DNA of 64,000 nucleotides from Nitrospina sp052156635 (GCF_052156635.1 NZ_JBQKUO010000001.1:558001-622000); one strand, 5' to 3'; shown: positions 51,057-61,194, counted from the stretch's first letter. Notes: a model not told the origin generated them from the sequence alone. Made by a program: numbers and translations.

Positions 51057-52034
51057 ATGTCCAGCCCGTTTACCATCGACTCCGAGAAATTTGAGCCTGC
51101 GTACATGAAGCTGCACCGTACGGGCGAGTTGTTCCGCCGCTCGCGCGAAGCCCTGCGGGCGCTCAGGAACTGCAGGGTGTGCCCGCGCGACTGCGAGGTG
51201 GACCGGCTGAACAACGAGTTCGCGCTGTGCAAGACGGGTCGCTACGCCTACGTCTCCAGCTTCTTCCCCCACTTTGGCGAGGAAGACTGCCTGCGCGGCT
51301 GGAACGGGAGCGGCACCATTTTCTTTTCCATGTGCAACCTCAAATGCGTGTTCTGCCAGAACTACGACATCAGCCAGAAACACGACGGCGACGAGATCGG
51401 TCCGGAAGCCCTGGCGCAAATCATGCTCCGCCTGCAGGCGATGGGGTGCCACAACATCAACTTTGTCACACCGGAGCACGTGGTGCCGCAGATCCTGGAG
51501 GCCCTGCCCATGGCGGTGGAAATGGGCCTGCGCCTGCCGCTGGTGTACAACACCGGCGCCTACGATTCGCTGGAAAGCATCGAGAGCCTGCGCGACATCG
51601 TGGACATCTTCATGCCCGACTTCAAGTACTGGGAGGAGGCCGACTCGTCCACCTACCTCAAGGCCAAAAGTTATCCGGATGCAGCGCGCTCCGCCATCAA
51701 GGCCATGCACGACCAGGTGGGCGACCTGGTTTTCGACGAGAAAGGCCTCGCCAAACGCGGCGTGCTGGTACGGCACCTGGTGATGCCCGACAGCGCCGAG
51801 AACGTGAGGCCGATCATGCGCTGGCTGGCCAGTGAACTATCGCCCGACACCTACGTCAACATCATGGACCAGTACCGCCCTGCGGGCAGGGTGACCCAAA
51901 GCCGCTTCCGCGAAATCTGCCGAAGAACCACATCCGAGGAACACGCCGAGGCGGTGCGCATCGCAAAGGAGGAAGGCCTGCGCCGCTTCGATTCGCGCGA
52001 CCCGGAGGCGTTTCTGGCCTACGCCCTGCCCTGA
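51057..52034 (+). CDS. Radical SAM enzyme, PflA/AmmeMemoRadiSam-like
   Basis: A 325-residue radical SAM protein. The N-terminal CRVCPRDCEVDRL-type cysteine block near 40-52 and CKTGRYAYVS near 62 precede the core site CNLKCVFC (about 88-95). Then NINFVTPEHVVPQILEAL near 135-152 and IVDIFMPDFKYW near 182-193. This resembles the PflA-like AmmeMemoRadiSam group, whose exact reactions are mostly unknown. The ATG at 51057 has AGAGGG upstream. Single gene. Confidence 0.83.
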   Translation: MSSPFTIDSEKFEPAYMKLHRTGELFRRSREALRALRNCRVCPRDCEVDRLNNEFALCKTGRYAYVSSFFPHFGEEDCLRGWNGSGTIFFSMCNLKCVFCQNYDISQKHDGDEIGPEALAQIMLRLQAMGCHNINFVTPEHVVPQILEALPMAVEMGLRLPLVYNTGAYDSLESIESLRDIVDIFMPDFKYWEEADSSTYLKAKSYPDAARSAIKAMHDQVGDLVFDEKGLAKRGVLVRHLVMPDSAENVRPIMRWLASELSPDTYVNIMDQYRPAGRVTQSRFREICRRTTSEEHAEAVRIAKEEGLRRFDSRDPEAFLAYALP

Positions 52035-52466
52035 ACCCTGCTTGTACTGCTTCGCCTGATGGTGGGCACCGGCCGCATTGGCCGGGACTGAAAACGCCGC
52101 GGCTATTCGTTCGGCCAATTCCGCGGCCCGCCCGGTCGACGCTGGGATGACTTCGTGCACGAGGTGGACGAATGAGTCATGGTTGCGGAAGGCCTTATGG
52201 AGAATGAGATCGAAGGCGCGGTGAGCCGTCCCCAACCTGATGAAGATGTGTTCATCCCGGCACCTCCTCCTGCTGGTTGTACGGCTACCGGAAACGATCT
52301 GAACACACCTTCCTTTTATATGTATTCGACAGAAACCATTCCTGTTTTTTATTTGTAGAATTTTGTTTTTTTTGGATGCGGGGGGTTGCGCTTATTCGGC
52401 GTTGCCCCTAGCATAGGGGCGTGCAGGGGCGAGGCGTCTATTTGTTTATCCTGAGGACAGGTTATT
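52035..52466. other. Gene-free region with a hairpin and a doubtful minus-strand frame
   Basis: This 432-base gap contains an unmatched minus-strand reading frame whose first part (about 52235 to 52035) is not a shadow of another gene, but its remainder overlaps the radical SAM gene antisense. A T-rich stretch and a perfect inverted repeat (52404-52420) lie before the YkgJ-type gene. No RNA gene was recognised. Confidence 0.45.
52404..52420. repeat. Perfect 7-bp inverted repeat with 3-base loop
   Basis: GCCCCTA (52404-52410), GCA, TAGGGGC (52414-52420). It lies 46 bases before the start codon of the cysteine-cluster protein gene and may be an operator or a leader hairpin. Confidence 0.5.
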
Positions 52467-52919
52467 ATGGCTAAAGCGAAGATCAAGGATCCGTGGGATC
52501 AATGTAAAAAATGTTTGCCGGCGAAGTGCTGTACGTATTTCGCGTTGCAGGTGGATGAACCGGAGTCACGCAAGGACTACGAAGCGATGTTGTGGCAGAT
52601 CGCGCACAAAGGCGTTTCGTTTTACATCTACCGCAAGGGCTGGTACATGATGGTTGAGACGGTGTGCAATTTTCTGCGCGACGACAACAAGTGCGCCATT
52701 TATGAAACGCGGCCGTACATCTGCCGCGAGCATAGTATCGAAAATTGCGAATACACCGGCGACGATTACGGCTGGACGGAGCATTTCAAAAGCTACAAGG
52801 AACTTCTGGACTGGATCAACGACAACACCAATTACCGGTTCAAATATAAAGAACCGGATTATGGCAGGCCCAACGCCAAGGGACGCAAGCTGAAAGCCAT
52901 GGTCGGTTGCGGCAGTTGA
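52467..52919 (+). CDS. YkgJ-type cysteine-cluster protein
   Basis: A 150-residue protein with the CxxCxxxCC pattern CKKCLPAKCC near 13-22, CNFLRDDNKCAIYETRPYICRE near 67-88, and further Cys in ENCEY; the pattern is that of the YkgJ/UPF0153 zinc- or iron-sulfur-binding family. Role unknown. AGGACAGG precedes the ATG. It is convergent with rplQ. Confidence 0.85.
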   Translation: MAKAKIKDPWDQCKKCLPAKCCTYFALQVDEPESRKDYEAMLWQIAHKGVSFYIYRKGWYMMVETVCNFLRDDNKCAIYETRPYICREHSIENCEYTGDDYGWTEHFKSYKELLDWINDNTNYRFKYKEPDYGRPNAKGRKLKAMVGCGS

Positions 52920-52925
52920 GTTGAC

Positions 52926-52944
52926 TTCCCCCCGCATGGGGGAA
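52926..52944. terminator. Hairpin between convergent YkgJ-type gene and rplQ
   Basis: TTCCCCC (52926-52932) and GGGGGAA (52938-52944) form a 7-bp stem with a 5-base loop. It sits 7 bases after one stop and 46 bases after the other. No strong T-run follows, so its strength is uncertain; it could serve both strands. Confidence 0.5.
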
Positions 52945-52989
52945 ATGTAACATTCGATTGAGTGAGTTGAAATCCGGCGACGGAGGGAG

Positions 52990-53613
52990 TTACTTGTCGT
53001 CGGATTTTTTCTTTGAAGCGGTGGACTTCTTGGTGGCGGCCTTGGTTTTCTTTTCGTCGTCTTTGCTCTTGTCCTTATCCGCTTTGGGAGCGGCTTTCTT
53101 CTTGGCCGGAGCTTTGTCCTTGTCTTCCTTCTTGGCGGCCGGGGCTTTCTTTTCCCCGGTCTCCTTTTTGTCTTTCTTTTCGCCCGCTTCCTTTTTCTCG
53201 CCGGAGTCTTTTTTGGCTTTTTTCTCCTTTGCGGGAGCGGCCTGAGCCTGTTCTTCCTCGCGGTCCACGAGTTCGATGATGGCCATCGGCGCATCATCGC
53301 CACGGCGGTTGCCGACGTGCAGAATCCGGGTGTAGCCTCCGTTGCGGCTGGCGTAGCGGTCGGAGAGCGTGTCAAACAGCTTCACAAAGGCTTCCTTGCC
53401 GTGGACCACGCGCAGGGCGCGGCGGCGGGCGTGGAGGGTGCCTTTCTTGCCCAGCGTGATGGTTTTCTCCACGTGGCTGCGCAGTTCCTTCGCCTTGGCC
53501 AGCGTGGTGCGGATGCGTTCTTTCACGATGAGCGCAGTGACCAGGTTACGGAACAGCGCTTTCCGGTGAGCCGAGGTGCGGCCCAGTTTTCTTCCCGCTT
53601 TCAGGTGACGCAT
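52990..53613 (-). CDS. rplQ: Ribosomal protein L17 with long charged C-terminal extension
   Basis: L17 is a 50S protein near the exit tunnel. The core (residues 1-118) is canonical: MRHLKAGRKLGRTSAHRKAL at the start, GGYTRILHVGNRRGDDAPMAIIEL near 93-115. Residues 119-207 are an extension rich in K, E, A and D with no fold, about 90 residues longer than common L17. Last gene of the ribosomal run, 56 bases after rpoA. Confidence 0.96.
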   Translation of the reverse strand: MRHLKAGRKLGRTSAHRKALFRNLVTALIVKERIRTTLAKAKELRSHVEKTITLGKKGTLHARRRALRVVHGKEAFVKLFDTLSDRYASRNGGYTRILHVGNRRGDDAPMAIIELVDREEEQAQAAPAKEKKAKKDSGEKKEAGEKKDKKETGEKKAPAAKKEDKDKAPAKKKAAPKADKDKSKDDEKKTKAATKKSTASKKKSDDK

Positions 53614-53669
53614 GGGGTGTGATCTCTCCGTTCAGTTTCGGGGGCCCGTGGGAAACGATGGGTTTCTCG

Positions 53670-54695
53670 TCAGGCGCGTTCTCCCTCGAGTTCCACTTCT
53701 TTTTTCTTGCGCATGGCCTGGATCTGGCGGAGGTCTTCCTCTTCCAGTTTCAAGCCCAGCGACAGGCCCATTTCCTCGAGAATTTCTTTAATTTCGTTGA
53801 GCGATTTACGACCGAAGTTGCGGGTCTTCAGCATTTCGCTGTCGCCCTTCTGCACCAGCTCGGCGATGGTGGTGATGTTCGCGTTCTTTAGGCAGTTGTA
53901 GGAGCGTACCGACAACTCCAGTTCCTCGACGCTTTTCGCCAGGTTGGTGAGCAGTTTCTGTTTCTTTTCGTCGATCTGCGGTTGAACCGGCTCCGGCTCC
54001 TCATCGAAATTGATGAAGATCTGCATGTGGTCCTTGACGATCTTCGCGGCGTGCGCCACGGCGTCTTCCGGAGTGATGCTGCCGTCGGTCCACAGTTCCA
54101 TAACAAGGGAGTCGTAGTCCGTGGACTGCCCGACGCGGGTTTTCTCGACCGTGTAATTCACTTTTTCCACCGGTGAGAACAAGGCATCGACGGGAATCAT
54201 CTGTACCGACTCGGTGGTCATGTCGTGGCGGTCCGCCGGAACGTAACCGCGGCCGCGCTGGATGAGCACTTCCATGTCCAGCGTGCCGTTGCTGTCAAGC
54301 GTGGCGATCTTGTGGTCCGGGCTCAGAATGGTGACGTCCGGGTCTTCCTGAAAATCCTTCGCCACCACTTCGCCCGCGGTATCGCGCTTCAAGTACAGGC
54401 GTTTGCTGTCCTCATTGCCCTGCAGTTTCAGCTGCAGTTTTTTCAGGTTGAGGATGATTTCCGTAACGTCTTCCATAACGCCCGGAATGGACGAAAATTC
54501 GTGGAACACGCCTTCAAATTTCACGCCGATGACGGCGGTGCCTTCGATGGAAGACAACAGCATGCGGCGCAGCGAATTGCCGACGGTGATGCCGTAACCG
54601 CGTTCAAAGGGTCCTGCCTGGAACTTGGCGTAATTGTCGGACCGGGTCTTTTTGTCAAAATCGAGACGCTTGGGTTTAACGATTCCCTGCATCAT
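53670..54695 (-). CDS. rpoA: RNA polymerase alpha subunit
   Basis: The 341-residue protein has the N-terminal assembly domain (FQAGPFERGYGITVGNSLRRMLLSSIEGTA-type block) and the C-terminal domain that binds UP elements and activators (LELSVRSYNCLKNANITTIAELV near 260-283). Its start lies 7 to 10 bases after GGAGG; ATG at 54695 is used, TTG at 54698 and ATG at 54692 are alternatives. Between rpsD and rplQ as in the alpha operon. Confidence 0.97.
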   Translation of the reverse strand: MMQGIVKPKRLDFDKKTRSDNYAKFQAGPFERGYGITVGNSLRRMLLSSIEGTAVIGVKFEGVFHEFSSIPGVMEDVTEIILNLKKLQLKLQGNEDSKRLYLKRDTAGEVVAKDFQEDPDVTILSPDHKIATLDSNGTLDMEVLIQRGRGYVPADRHDMTTESVQMIPVDALFSPVEKVNYTVEKTRVGQSTDYDSLVMELWTDGSITPEDAVAHAAKIVKDHMQIFINFDEEPEPVQPQIDEKKQKLLTNLAKSVEELELSVRSYNCLKNANITTIAELVQKGDSEMLKTRNFGRKSLNEIKEILEEMGLSLGLKLEEEDLRQIQAMRKKKEVELEGERA

Positions 54696-54791
54696 CAAGT
54701 CAATCCTCCGATTGGGTTCTGTGTCAATTGCGTATTGGGTGATGGCCGACGGGGCGGCGCAATGCGGGGGCGCGCCCCCATCCGGGTCTCA

Positions 54792-55418
54792 TCAACGCGA
54801 ATACAATTCAACGATCAACTGCTCGTTGATCGGGAGCGTGATATCCTCACGCGAGGAGAGTTCCAGAACCGTTCCTTCGTTCTTTTCAAAATCAAATGCC
54901 AACCAGTTGGGCAGGGTTTTGCCCTTCATGGCTTCGAGGCCGGTCTTGATCGGCAGCTTGTCTTTCTTGGACGCGACCAGCCCGATCACATCGCCTTTCC
55001 TGACCGCATACGAAGGCACGTTCACCTTCTTGCCGTTGACGGTGAAAAAGCGGTGCCGCACCAGTTGGCGCGCAGCGTTACGGGACCCCGCGAGGCCCAT
55101 CCGGTAGATGACGTTGTCCATCCGCATTTCCAGGTTCTGCAGAAGATTCTCGCCGGTGACGCCTTTTTTCTGGTCGGCTTTTTTGAAGTACGTGCGGAAC
55201 TGGTTTTCCAGCACGCCGTAGAGGCGGCGGACTTTCTGTTTTTCACGCAACTGCACTCCGTATTCCGAGAACTTGGTGCGGCCCTGGCCGTGCTGGCCGG
55301 GGGCGTAGCTTCGGCGGTCGATCGCACACTTGGGGGTATCGCACCGCTCAGCTTTCAGGTACAGCTTTTCCCCTTCGCGGCGACAGAGACGACAAACGGA
55401 ACCAATATATCGTGCCAA
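54792..55418 (-). CDS. rpsD: Ribosomal protein S4, zinc-type N-terminus
   Basis: The 208-residue protein has the C+ S4 zinc pattern: CRLC (9-12), then C26 and C31 before AIDRRSYAPGQHGQ. The S4 RNA-binding domain follows (MGLAGSRNAARQLVRHRFFTVNGKKVNVPSYAV). S4 nucleates 30S assembly. Follows rpsK by 40 bases. Confidence 0.97.
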   Translation of the reverse strand: MARYIGSVCRLCRREGEKLYLKAERCDTPKCAIDRRSYAPGQHGQGRTKFSEYGVQLREKQKVRRLYGVLENQFRTYFKKADQKKGVTGENLLQNLEMRMDNVIYRMGLAGSRNAARQLVRHRFFTVNGKKVNVPSYAVRKGDVIGLVASKKDKLPIKTGLEAMKGKTLPNWLAFDFEKNEGTVLELSSREDITLPINEQLIVELYSR

Positions 55419-55458
55419 AGCTACTCTCTCCTATAAATGAATCAAATCAATATTGCGG

Positions 55459-55851
55459 TTACACCCGGCGGCGTTTGCGCGGCCGGCATCCGTTGTGCGG
55501 AATCGGCGTGCGGTCGCGGATGACGGTGATTTCCATGCCCACCCCCTGCAGGGACCGGATGGCGGATTCGCGCCCGGCACCCGGGCCTTTCACATGCACT
55601 TCCAGTTTGCGCATGCCCATTTCGCGGGCCTTGGTGGCGGCTTTCTCGGCAGCCACCTGCGCGGCAAACGGGGTGCTCTTGCGCGAGCCTTTGAAGCCCT
55701 GCGCACCGGCGCTGGACCAGGACACGACGTTCCCCGACAGATCGCTGATGGTGACGATCGTGTTGTTGAACGTTGCGCGGATGTGGGCGACGCCCATCTC
55801 CGGCGCGGTTTTGCCCTTTTTCTTTCCAGCTTTGGGTTTCTTGTCTGCCAT
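55459..55851 (-). CDS. rpsK: Ribosomal protein S11
   Basis: A 130-residue 30S platform protein with the expected IRATFNNTIVTISDLSGNVV and PIPHNGCRPRKRRRV ends. It lies 18 bases after rpsM. Confidence 0.98.
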   Translation of the reverse strand: MADKKPKAGKKKGKTAPEMGVAHIRATFNNTIVTISDLSGNVVSWSSAGAQGFKGSRKSTPFAAQVAAEKAATKAREMGMRKLEVHVKGPGAGRESAIRSLQGVGMEITVIRDRTPIPHNGCRPRKRRRV

Positions 55852-55869
55852 CGATCCTTACCTCAGTTG

Positions 55870-56241
55870 TTATTTCTTGCCTTTGGCGCCGACCGTCTTG
55901 CGGGGTCCCTTACGCGTGCGGGCGTTGGTGTGCGTGCGCTGGCCGCGAACGGGCAGACCGCGACGGTGCCGAAGCCCGCGGTAACAGCCGATGTCCATGA
56001 GCCGTTTCATATTCATGTTGTTGGTGCGGCGCAGATCGCCTTCCACCTGGTGATCTTTCTCAATGATCGAGCGGATGCGCGTCAATTCATCATCCGTCAA
56101 ATCCTTGATCCGGGTTTCCGGAGCCACGTTGGCCTGCTGAAGGATTTTGCCCGAAGTGGTCGGGCCGATGCCGTACACATAGGTCAACGCCACATGCGCG
56201 CGCTTGTTCATGGGAATGTCCACACCGGCTATACGTGCCAC
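55870..56241 (-). CDS. rpsM: Ribosomal protein S13
   Basis: A 123-residue head protein of the 30S subunit: MARIAGVDIPMNKRAHVALTY start, RGLRHRRGLPVRGQRTHTNART near 91-112. It contacts the P-site tRNA and 50S bridge. Preceded by rpmJ, followed by rpsK. Confidence 0.98.
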   Translation of the reverse strand: MARIAGVDIPMNKRAHVALTYVYGIGPTTSGKILQQANVAPETRIKDLTDDELTRIRSIIEKDHQVEGDLRRTNNMNMKRLMDIGCYRGLRHRRGLPVRGQRTHTNARTRKGPRKTVGAKGKK

Positions 56242-56284
56242 ACGATTTCCTTTCTTCTAACGACGCGGTTGCCCGCTACGGGGC

Positions 56285-56398
56285 TCAGCCCTGTTTCTGT
56301 TTGTGCTTGGGGTTCTCACAAATCACGCGCACCACGCCGCGACGGCGGATCACCTTGCAATTCTTACAAATCTTTTTGACGGATGCCTGAACTTTCAT
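56285..56398 (-). CDS. rpmJ: Ribosomal protein L36, zinc type
   Basis: A 37-residue protein read directly from the sequence: it begins MKVQASVKKICKNCKVIRRR and has CKNC, then Cys27 and His32 as the zinc site, ending in HKQKQG. ATG is the complement of 56396-56398 and TGA of 56285-56287. It sits between infA and rpsM, the usual place. Confidence 0.95.
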   Translation of the reverse strand: MKVQASVKKICKNCKVIRRRGVVRVICENPKHKQKQG

Positions 56399-56421
56399 GA
56401 TGACCTCTGTGACTGACGTGA

Positions 56422-56640
56422 TTACTTGTACCGGTACGTAATGCGACCCCGGGACAGGTCATACGGTGAAAGTTGAACCTTCACCTTGTCGCCCGACAGG
56501 ATGCGGATGAAATGCAGCCGCATTTTTCCTGAAATGTGAGCGAGAATCTTGTGTCCGTTTTCCAATTCCACGCGGAACATGGCGTTCGGCAGGGGTTCCA
56601 GCACGGTGCCTTCAACTTCGATGGAATCTTCTTTGGACAT
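56422..56640 (-). CDS. infA: Translation initiation factor IF-1
   Basis: A 72-residue OB-fold (S1-type) protein: SKEDSIEVEGTVLEPLPNAM start, VELENGHKILAHISGKMR near 24-41. It helps IF-2 and IF-3 at the A site. The ATG at 56640 gives family length. It follows adk directly, with no map gene between. Confidence 0.97.
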   Translation of the reverse strand: MSKEDSIEVEGTVLEPLPNAMFRVELENGHKILAHISGKMRLHFIRILSGDKVKVQLSPYDLSRGRITYRYK

Positions 56641-56642
56641 AT

Positions 56643-57284
56643 TCAGTTGACCATTTCGCAAACCCGGGAAAATATTTCATCAACCGTACCCCGGCCGGGT
56701 GCGGTCTTCAGCTTTCCCTGTTTTTCATAATAATTTTTGAGCGGCTCGGTCTGTTGTTTGTAAACCGTCAGGCGCTTGAGGATCGTCTCCTCGTTGTCGT
56801 CGTCGCGCTGATACAACTCGCCGCCGCATGCATCGCACCGGCCCGCCGCCTTCGGCGGGTGGGTGGTTTTGTGGTACATGGTGCCGCATTCCTTGCAGGT
56901 GCTTCGCCCGGTAAGGCGGACCAGCAGTTCGTCCTTGTCCACTTCCAGATCCACGACCACATCGATGTCCTGGCCCATGGACCTCAGCATCTCACCCAGC
57001 TTTTCCGCCTGCACGATGGTGCGGGGAAAGCCGTCGAGAATGAATCCGTTGTCGCAATCGGGCTCCTTGATGCGTTCTTTTATGAGACCGACGACGATCT
57101 CATCCGGCACCAACTGGCCCTGATCCATGTAGGTCTTGGCCTGCCTGCCCAAATCGGTACCGTCACTGACGGCGGCCCTCAGGATGTCCCCGGTTGAAAT
57201 CTTGGGGATGGAAAACCGCTCCTGGAGCAAATTCGCCTGGGTGCCTTTTCCGGACCCAGGAGGACCTAGCAATATCACCCGCAT
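56643..57284 (-). CDS. adk: Adenylate kinase, zinc-lid type
   Basis: A 213-residue kinase that interconverts ATP plus AMP and 2 ADP. P-loop GPPGSGKGTQ at 7-16, GFPRTIVQAEKL near 85, and a LID with CKECG and CDACGG (near 130 and 151), the four-cysteine zinc site seen in Gram-positive and other bacterial adenylate kinases. 3 bases after secY. Confidence 0.97.
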   Translation of the reverse strand: MRVILLGPPGSGKGTQANLLQERFSIPKISTGDILRAAVSDGTDLGRQAKTYMDQGQLVPDEIVVGLIKERIKEPDCDNGFILDGFPRTIVQAEKLGEMLRSMGQDIDVVVDLEVDKDELLVRLTGRSTCKECGTMYHKTTHPPKAAGRCDACGGELYQRDDDNEETILKRLTVYKQQTEPLKNYYEKQGKLKTAPGRGTVDEIFSRVCEMVN

Positions 57285-57287
57285 GGA

Positions 57288-58604
<1,317 letters not shown>

Positions 58605-59045
58605 TTAAAGGACTACGACCTTTCCTCCCGACTTCTCGATTTTCTCCACCGCCGCCTTGCTGAACTTGTGGGCGTGTATGGTGATCGCCCCGGAGAGGTC
58701 GCCATCGGCCAGCACCTTGACCGCTTCGGTTTTGTGGATGAGGCCCTTTTCTTTCATCACATCGGGAGTCAAGGGGCCGTCCAGCGAAATGTCTTTCAGG
58801 TCTCCCAGGTTCACCAGTTCGTAGCTTTTCTTGAAAATGTTGGTGAAACCGCGCTTGGGCAGGCGACGCTGCAGTGGCATCTGGCCGCCTTCAAACCAGG
58901 GATGCGGGCTGCCGCCGGAACGGCTCTTCTGGCCTTTCTGACCGCGCCCGGAGGTTTTGCCATTTCCGGAACCCGGTCCGCGTCCGACCCGGTTGCGTTT
59001 TTTGCGGCCGCCGGGGAAACCTTTTAAATTGGATAACTCGATCAT
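58605..59045 (-). CDS. rplO: Ribosomal protein L15
   Basis: A 146-residue 50S protein: IELSNLKGFPGGRKKRNRVG start, glycine/lysine-rich GSGNGKTSGRGQKGQKSR near 22-39. The ATG at 59045 is used. It begins 11 bases after the rpsE stop; the rpmD gene usual at this position is absent. Confidence 0.97.
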   Translation of the reverse strand: MIELSNLKGFPGGRKKRNRVGRGPGSGNGKTSGRGQKGQKSRSGGSPHPWFEGGQMPLQRRLPKRGFTNIFKKSYELVNLGDLKDISLDGPLTPDVMKEKGLIHKTEAVKVLADGDLSGAITIHAHKFSKAAVEKIEKSGGKVVVL

Positions 59046-59056
59046 ATCTGGATCAC

Positions 59057-59560
59057 TCAACGGGACGATTTATGATGCAATTCTTTACCGCGCACTTCCT
59101 GGCACTGCTGGACGTCGCGCAGGGACTCAAGGCCGTCGATGGTGGCCTTCACGACGTTGTGCGGATTGTTGGTGCGGATACATTTGGTGAGGATGTCCTT
59201 CACCCCTGCCGCTTCCAGGACCGCTCGCACGGCACCCCCGGCAATCAGTCCGGTACCCCGGCTCGCCGGCTTCAAAAGCACTTCACCGGAACCGAAACGG
59301 CCGATGATCTCGTGCGGAATGGTGGTGCCGTCCAGAGCCACGCGGATCTGGTTTTTCTTTGCGCGCTCGACGCCTTTACGAATAGCTTCCGGCACTTCGT
59401 TGGCCTTGCCCAGCCCCCAACCCACCTTGCCCTCGCGGTTGCCCACCACGACCAGGGCACTGAAGCTGAAGCGACGCCCGCCTTTCACCACTTTGGCGAC
59501 ACGCTTGATCTTGACGACTTTATCGACGAATTCGGTTTGTTTGGCGGCTCGTTCCTGCAA
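59057..59560 (-). CDS. rpsE: Ribosomal protein S5
   Basis: A 167-residue 30S protein with the N-terminal double-stranded RNA-binding part (KVVKIKRVAKVVKGGRRFSF near 14-33) and the C-terminal GTGLIAGGAVRAVLEAAGVKD near 102-122. Between rplR and rplO. Confidence 0.97.
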   Translation of the reverse strand: MQERAAKQTEFVDKVVKIKRVAKVVKGGRRFSFSALVVVGNREGKVGWGLGKANEVPEAIRKGVERAKKNQIRVALDGTTIPHEIIGRFGSGEVLLKPASRGTGLIAGGAVRAVLEAAGVKDILTKCIRTNNPHNVVKATIDGLESLRDVQQCQEVRGKELHHKSSR

Positions 59561-59608
59561 AAGCGTTCCTCCTGCCTGGCCGGGCTTTTTCCCCGCCGGG
59601 TTGGTTTT

Positions 59609-59977
59609 TTAAAACTTGATTCCCTTTTCCCGCACCGCCTCCGCCAGCGCTTTCACGCGGCCGGCATAGATGAATCCGTTGCGGTCGTAATACACTTCCT
59701 TGATTCCCTGTGCGGCAGCTTTTTCGCCCAGAATGGAACCCACCAGTTTCGCCGCTTCCACATTGCCGCCCGTTTTCATTTTCGCCTGGAAATCCTTGGT
59801 CAATGAAGACGCGGACGCGAGAGTCTTGCGGTTGGCGTCGTCGATGATCTGGGCGTAAATGTGGTTGGTACTGCGGAACACCGACAGGCGCAGTTTCTGC
59901 GGATCTTTCTGGGTCCGGTTTTTCACCCTGAATTTGCGTTTCAGCCTCAGCCGGGTTTTGAGATTTGTTTTTGACAT
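59609..59977 (-). CDS. rplR: Ribosomal protein L18
   Basis: A 122-residue 5S-rRNA-binding protein: LSVFRSTNHIYAQIIDDANRK-type block and the YYDRNGFIYAGRVKALAEAVRE C-terminus. Follows rplF by 17 bases. Confidence 0.97.
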   Translation of the reverse strand: MSKTNLKTRLRLKRKFRVKNRTQKDPQKLRLSVFRSTNHIYAQIIDDANRKTLASASSLTKDFQAKMKTGGNVEAAKLVGSILGEKAAAQGIKEVYYDRNGFIYAGRVKALAEAVREKGIKF

Positions 59978-59994
59978 GGTCCGTCTTGCTAAAA

Positions 59995-60540
59995 TTATTT
60001 GCCCGCGGCGGCTTTGCCCGCTTTTCTGCGGATGCGCTCGTCGGCATACATGACCCCTTTACCCTTGTAAGGCTCCGGTGGTCGCATTTTGCGGATTTCC
60101 GCGGATGTTTGTCCCACTTTTTCCTTGTCGATGCCTTTGACCTTGATGGTGTTGGCTTTCGAATCCACCTCGAACTCGATGCCGTCGGGGCTCGGGTACT
60201 CAATGGGATGCGAATAACCCAGGTTCAGCACCAGGGCCTTTCCCTTCAGTTCCACCTTGTAACCGACGCCGACAATGTTGAGCTGTTTCTCGTAACCCTG
60301 AGAGACGCCCACCACCATGTTGTTGAGAAGTGCCCGGGTGAGGCCATGCAGGGCGCGGTGCGTCCGGTTGTCCGACGGCCGCTTTACCAGCACCTGGTTT
60401 TCTTCCTTCTCGATCAACATCTCCGGGTGCAGGTCACGCACCAGTTCCCCCTTGGGGCCCTTGACCTTCACGTGACTGCCCTGAATGGTGCACTCGACGC
60501 CGGAAGGCAATTCAACCGGCAATTTTCCAATACGTGACAT
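59995..60540 (-). CDS. rplF: Ribosomal protein L6
   Basis: A 181-residue two-domain 50S protein: MSRIGKLPVELPSGVECTI start and KGKGVMYADERIRRKAGKA C-terminus. The ATG at 60540 fits the family. Follows rpsH by 14 bases. Confidence 0.98.
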   Translation of the reverse strand: MSRIGKLPVELPSGVECTIQGSHVKVKGPKGELVRDLHPEMLIEKEENQVLVKRPSDNRTHRALHGLTRALLNNMVVGVSQGYEKQLNIVGVGYKVELKGKALVLNLGYSHPIEYPSPDGIEFEVDSKANTIKVKGIDKEKVGQTSAEIRKMRPPEPYKGKGVMYADERIRRKAGKAAAGK

Positions 60541-60554
60541 AATCGATTCCTGCC

Positions 60555-60947
60555 TTACCAGATGTATCCGACCACTTCGCCGCCGATACCTTTTTCGCGG
60601 CAAATCTGATCGGTGACCAATCCCTGCGATGTGGAGATGATAGCGACCCCCAGACCGTTCAGCACCTTCGGGATATGATCCTTGTCCACATAAACACGGC
60701 GGCCGGGTGTGCTGACACGCTTGATGCCGCGTACACAGGGGGAACCGTTGTGGTATTTCAGGTACACCCGCAACAACCCCTGCTTATTGTCTTCCTTGGT
60801 CTTGAAGTTGCGAATGAATCCTTCACCCTGCAAAATCTCGGCGATCCGGACCTTCATCTTGGAATTCGGCATGTCCACCGAAGGGTGGCGCACCTGCATT
60901 CCGTTCCGGAGCCGGGTGAAAAAATCCGCTATGGGATCGGTCATCAT
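60555..60947 (-). CDS. rpsH: Ribosomal protein S8
   Basis: A 130-residue 30S protein: MTDPIADFFTRLRNGMQ start and ISTSQGLVTDQICREKGIGGE C-terminus. S8 binds helix 21 of 16S RNA and its own spc mRNA. Follows rpsN. Confidence 0.98.
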   Translation of the reverse strand: MMTDPIADFFTRLRNGMQVRHPSVDMPNSKMKVRIAEILQGEGFIRNFKTKEDNKQGLLRVYLKYHNGSPCVRGIKRVSTPGRRVYVDKDHIPKVLNGLGVAIISTSQGLVTDQICREKGIGGEVVGYIW

Positions 60948-60985
60948 GAGATCAATGTTCTCCTAAACTTACGTAACTCATTGCC

Positions 60986-61171
60986 TTACCAGCTGGCCTT
61001 GGTGACGCCGGGGACTTCCCCCAACAGCGCCCGCTGCCGAAAACAGATGCGGCACAAACCAAACTTGCGGAGGAACGCCCGCGGGCGGCCGCACACTTTG
61101 CACCGGTTGTACTCCCGCACGCTGAATTTCTGCTTGCGGTTGGCCTTGGCTATCAGCGATTTCTTCGCCAT
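60986..61171 (-). CDS. rpsN: Ribosomal protein S14, zinc (type Z)
   Basis: A 61-residue short S14 with CKVC (24-27) and CRIC (40-43) zinc ligands: the C+ type Z form. Follows rplE by 23 bases. Confidence 0.98.
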   Translation of the reverse strand: MAKKSLIAKANRKQKFSVREYNRCKVCGRPRAFLRKFGLCRICFRQRALLGEVPGVTKASW

Positions 61172-61194
61172 TTCTTGCCTCTAAAAATCGGGAT

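Noticed and set aside
51837..52235. Minus-strand frame spanning the gap before the cysteine-cluster gene
   Set aside because: About half is antisense to the radical SAM gene and no family is recognised; kept only as a note on the gap.
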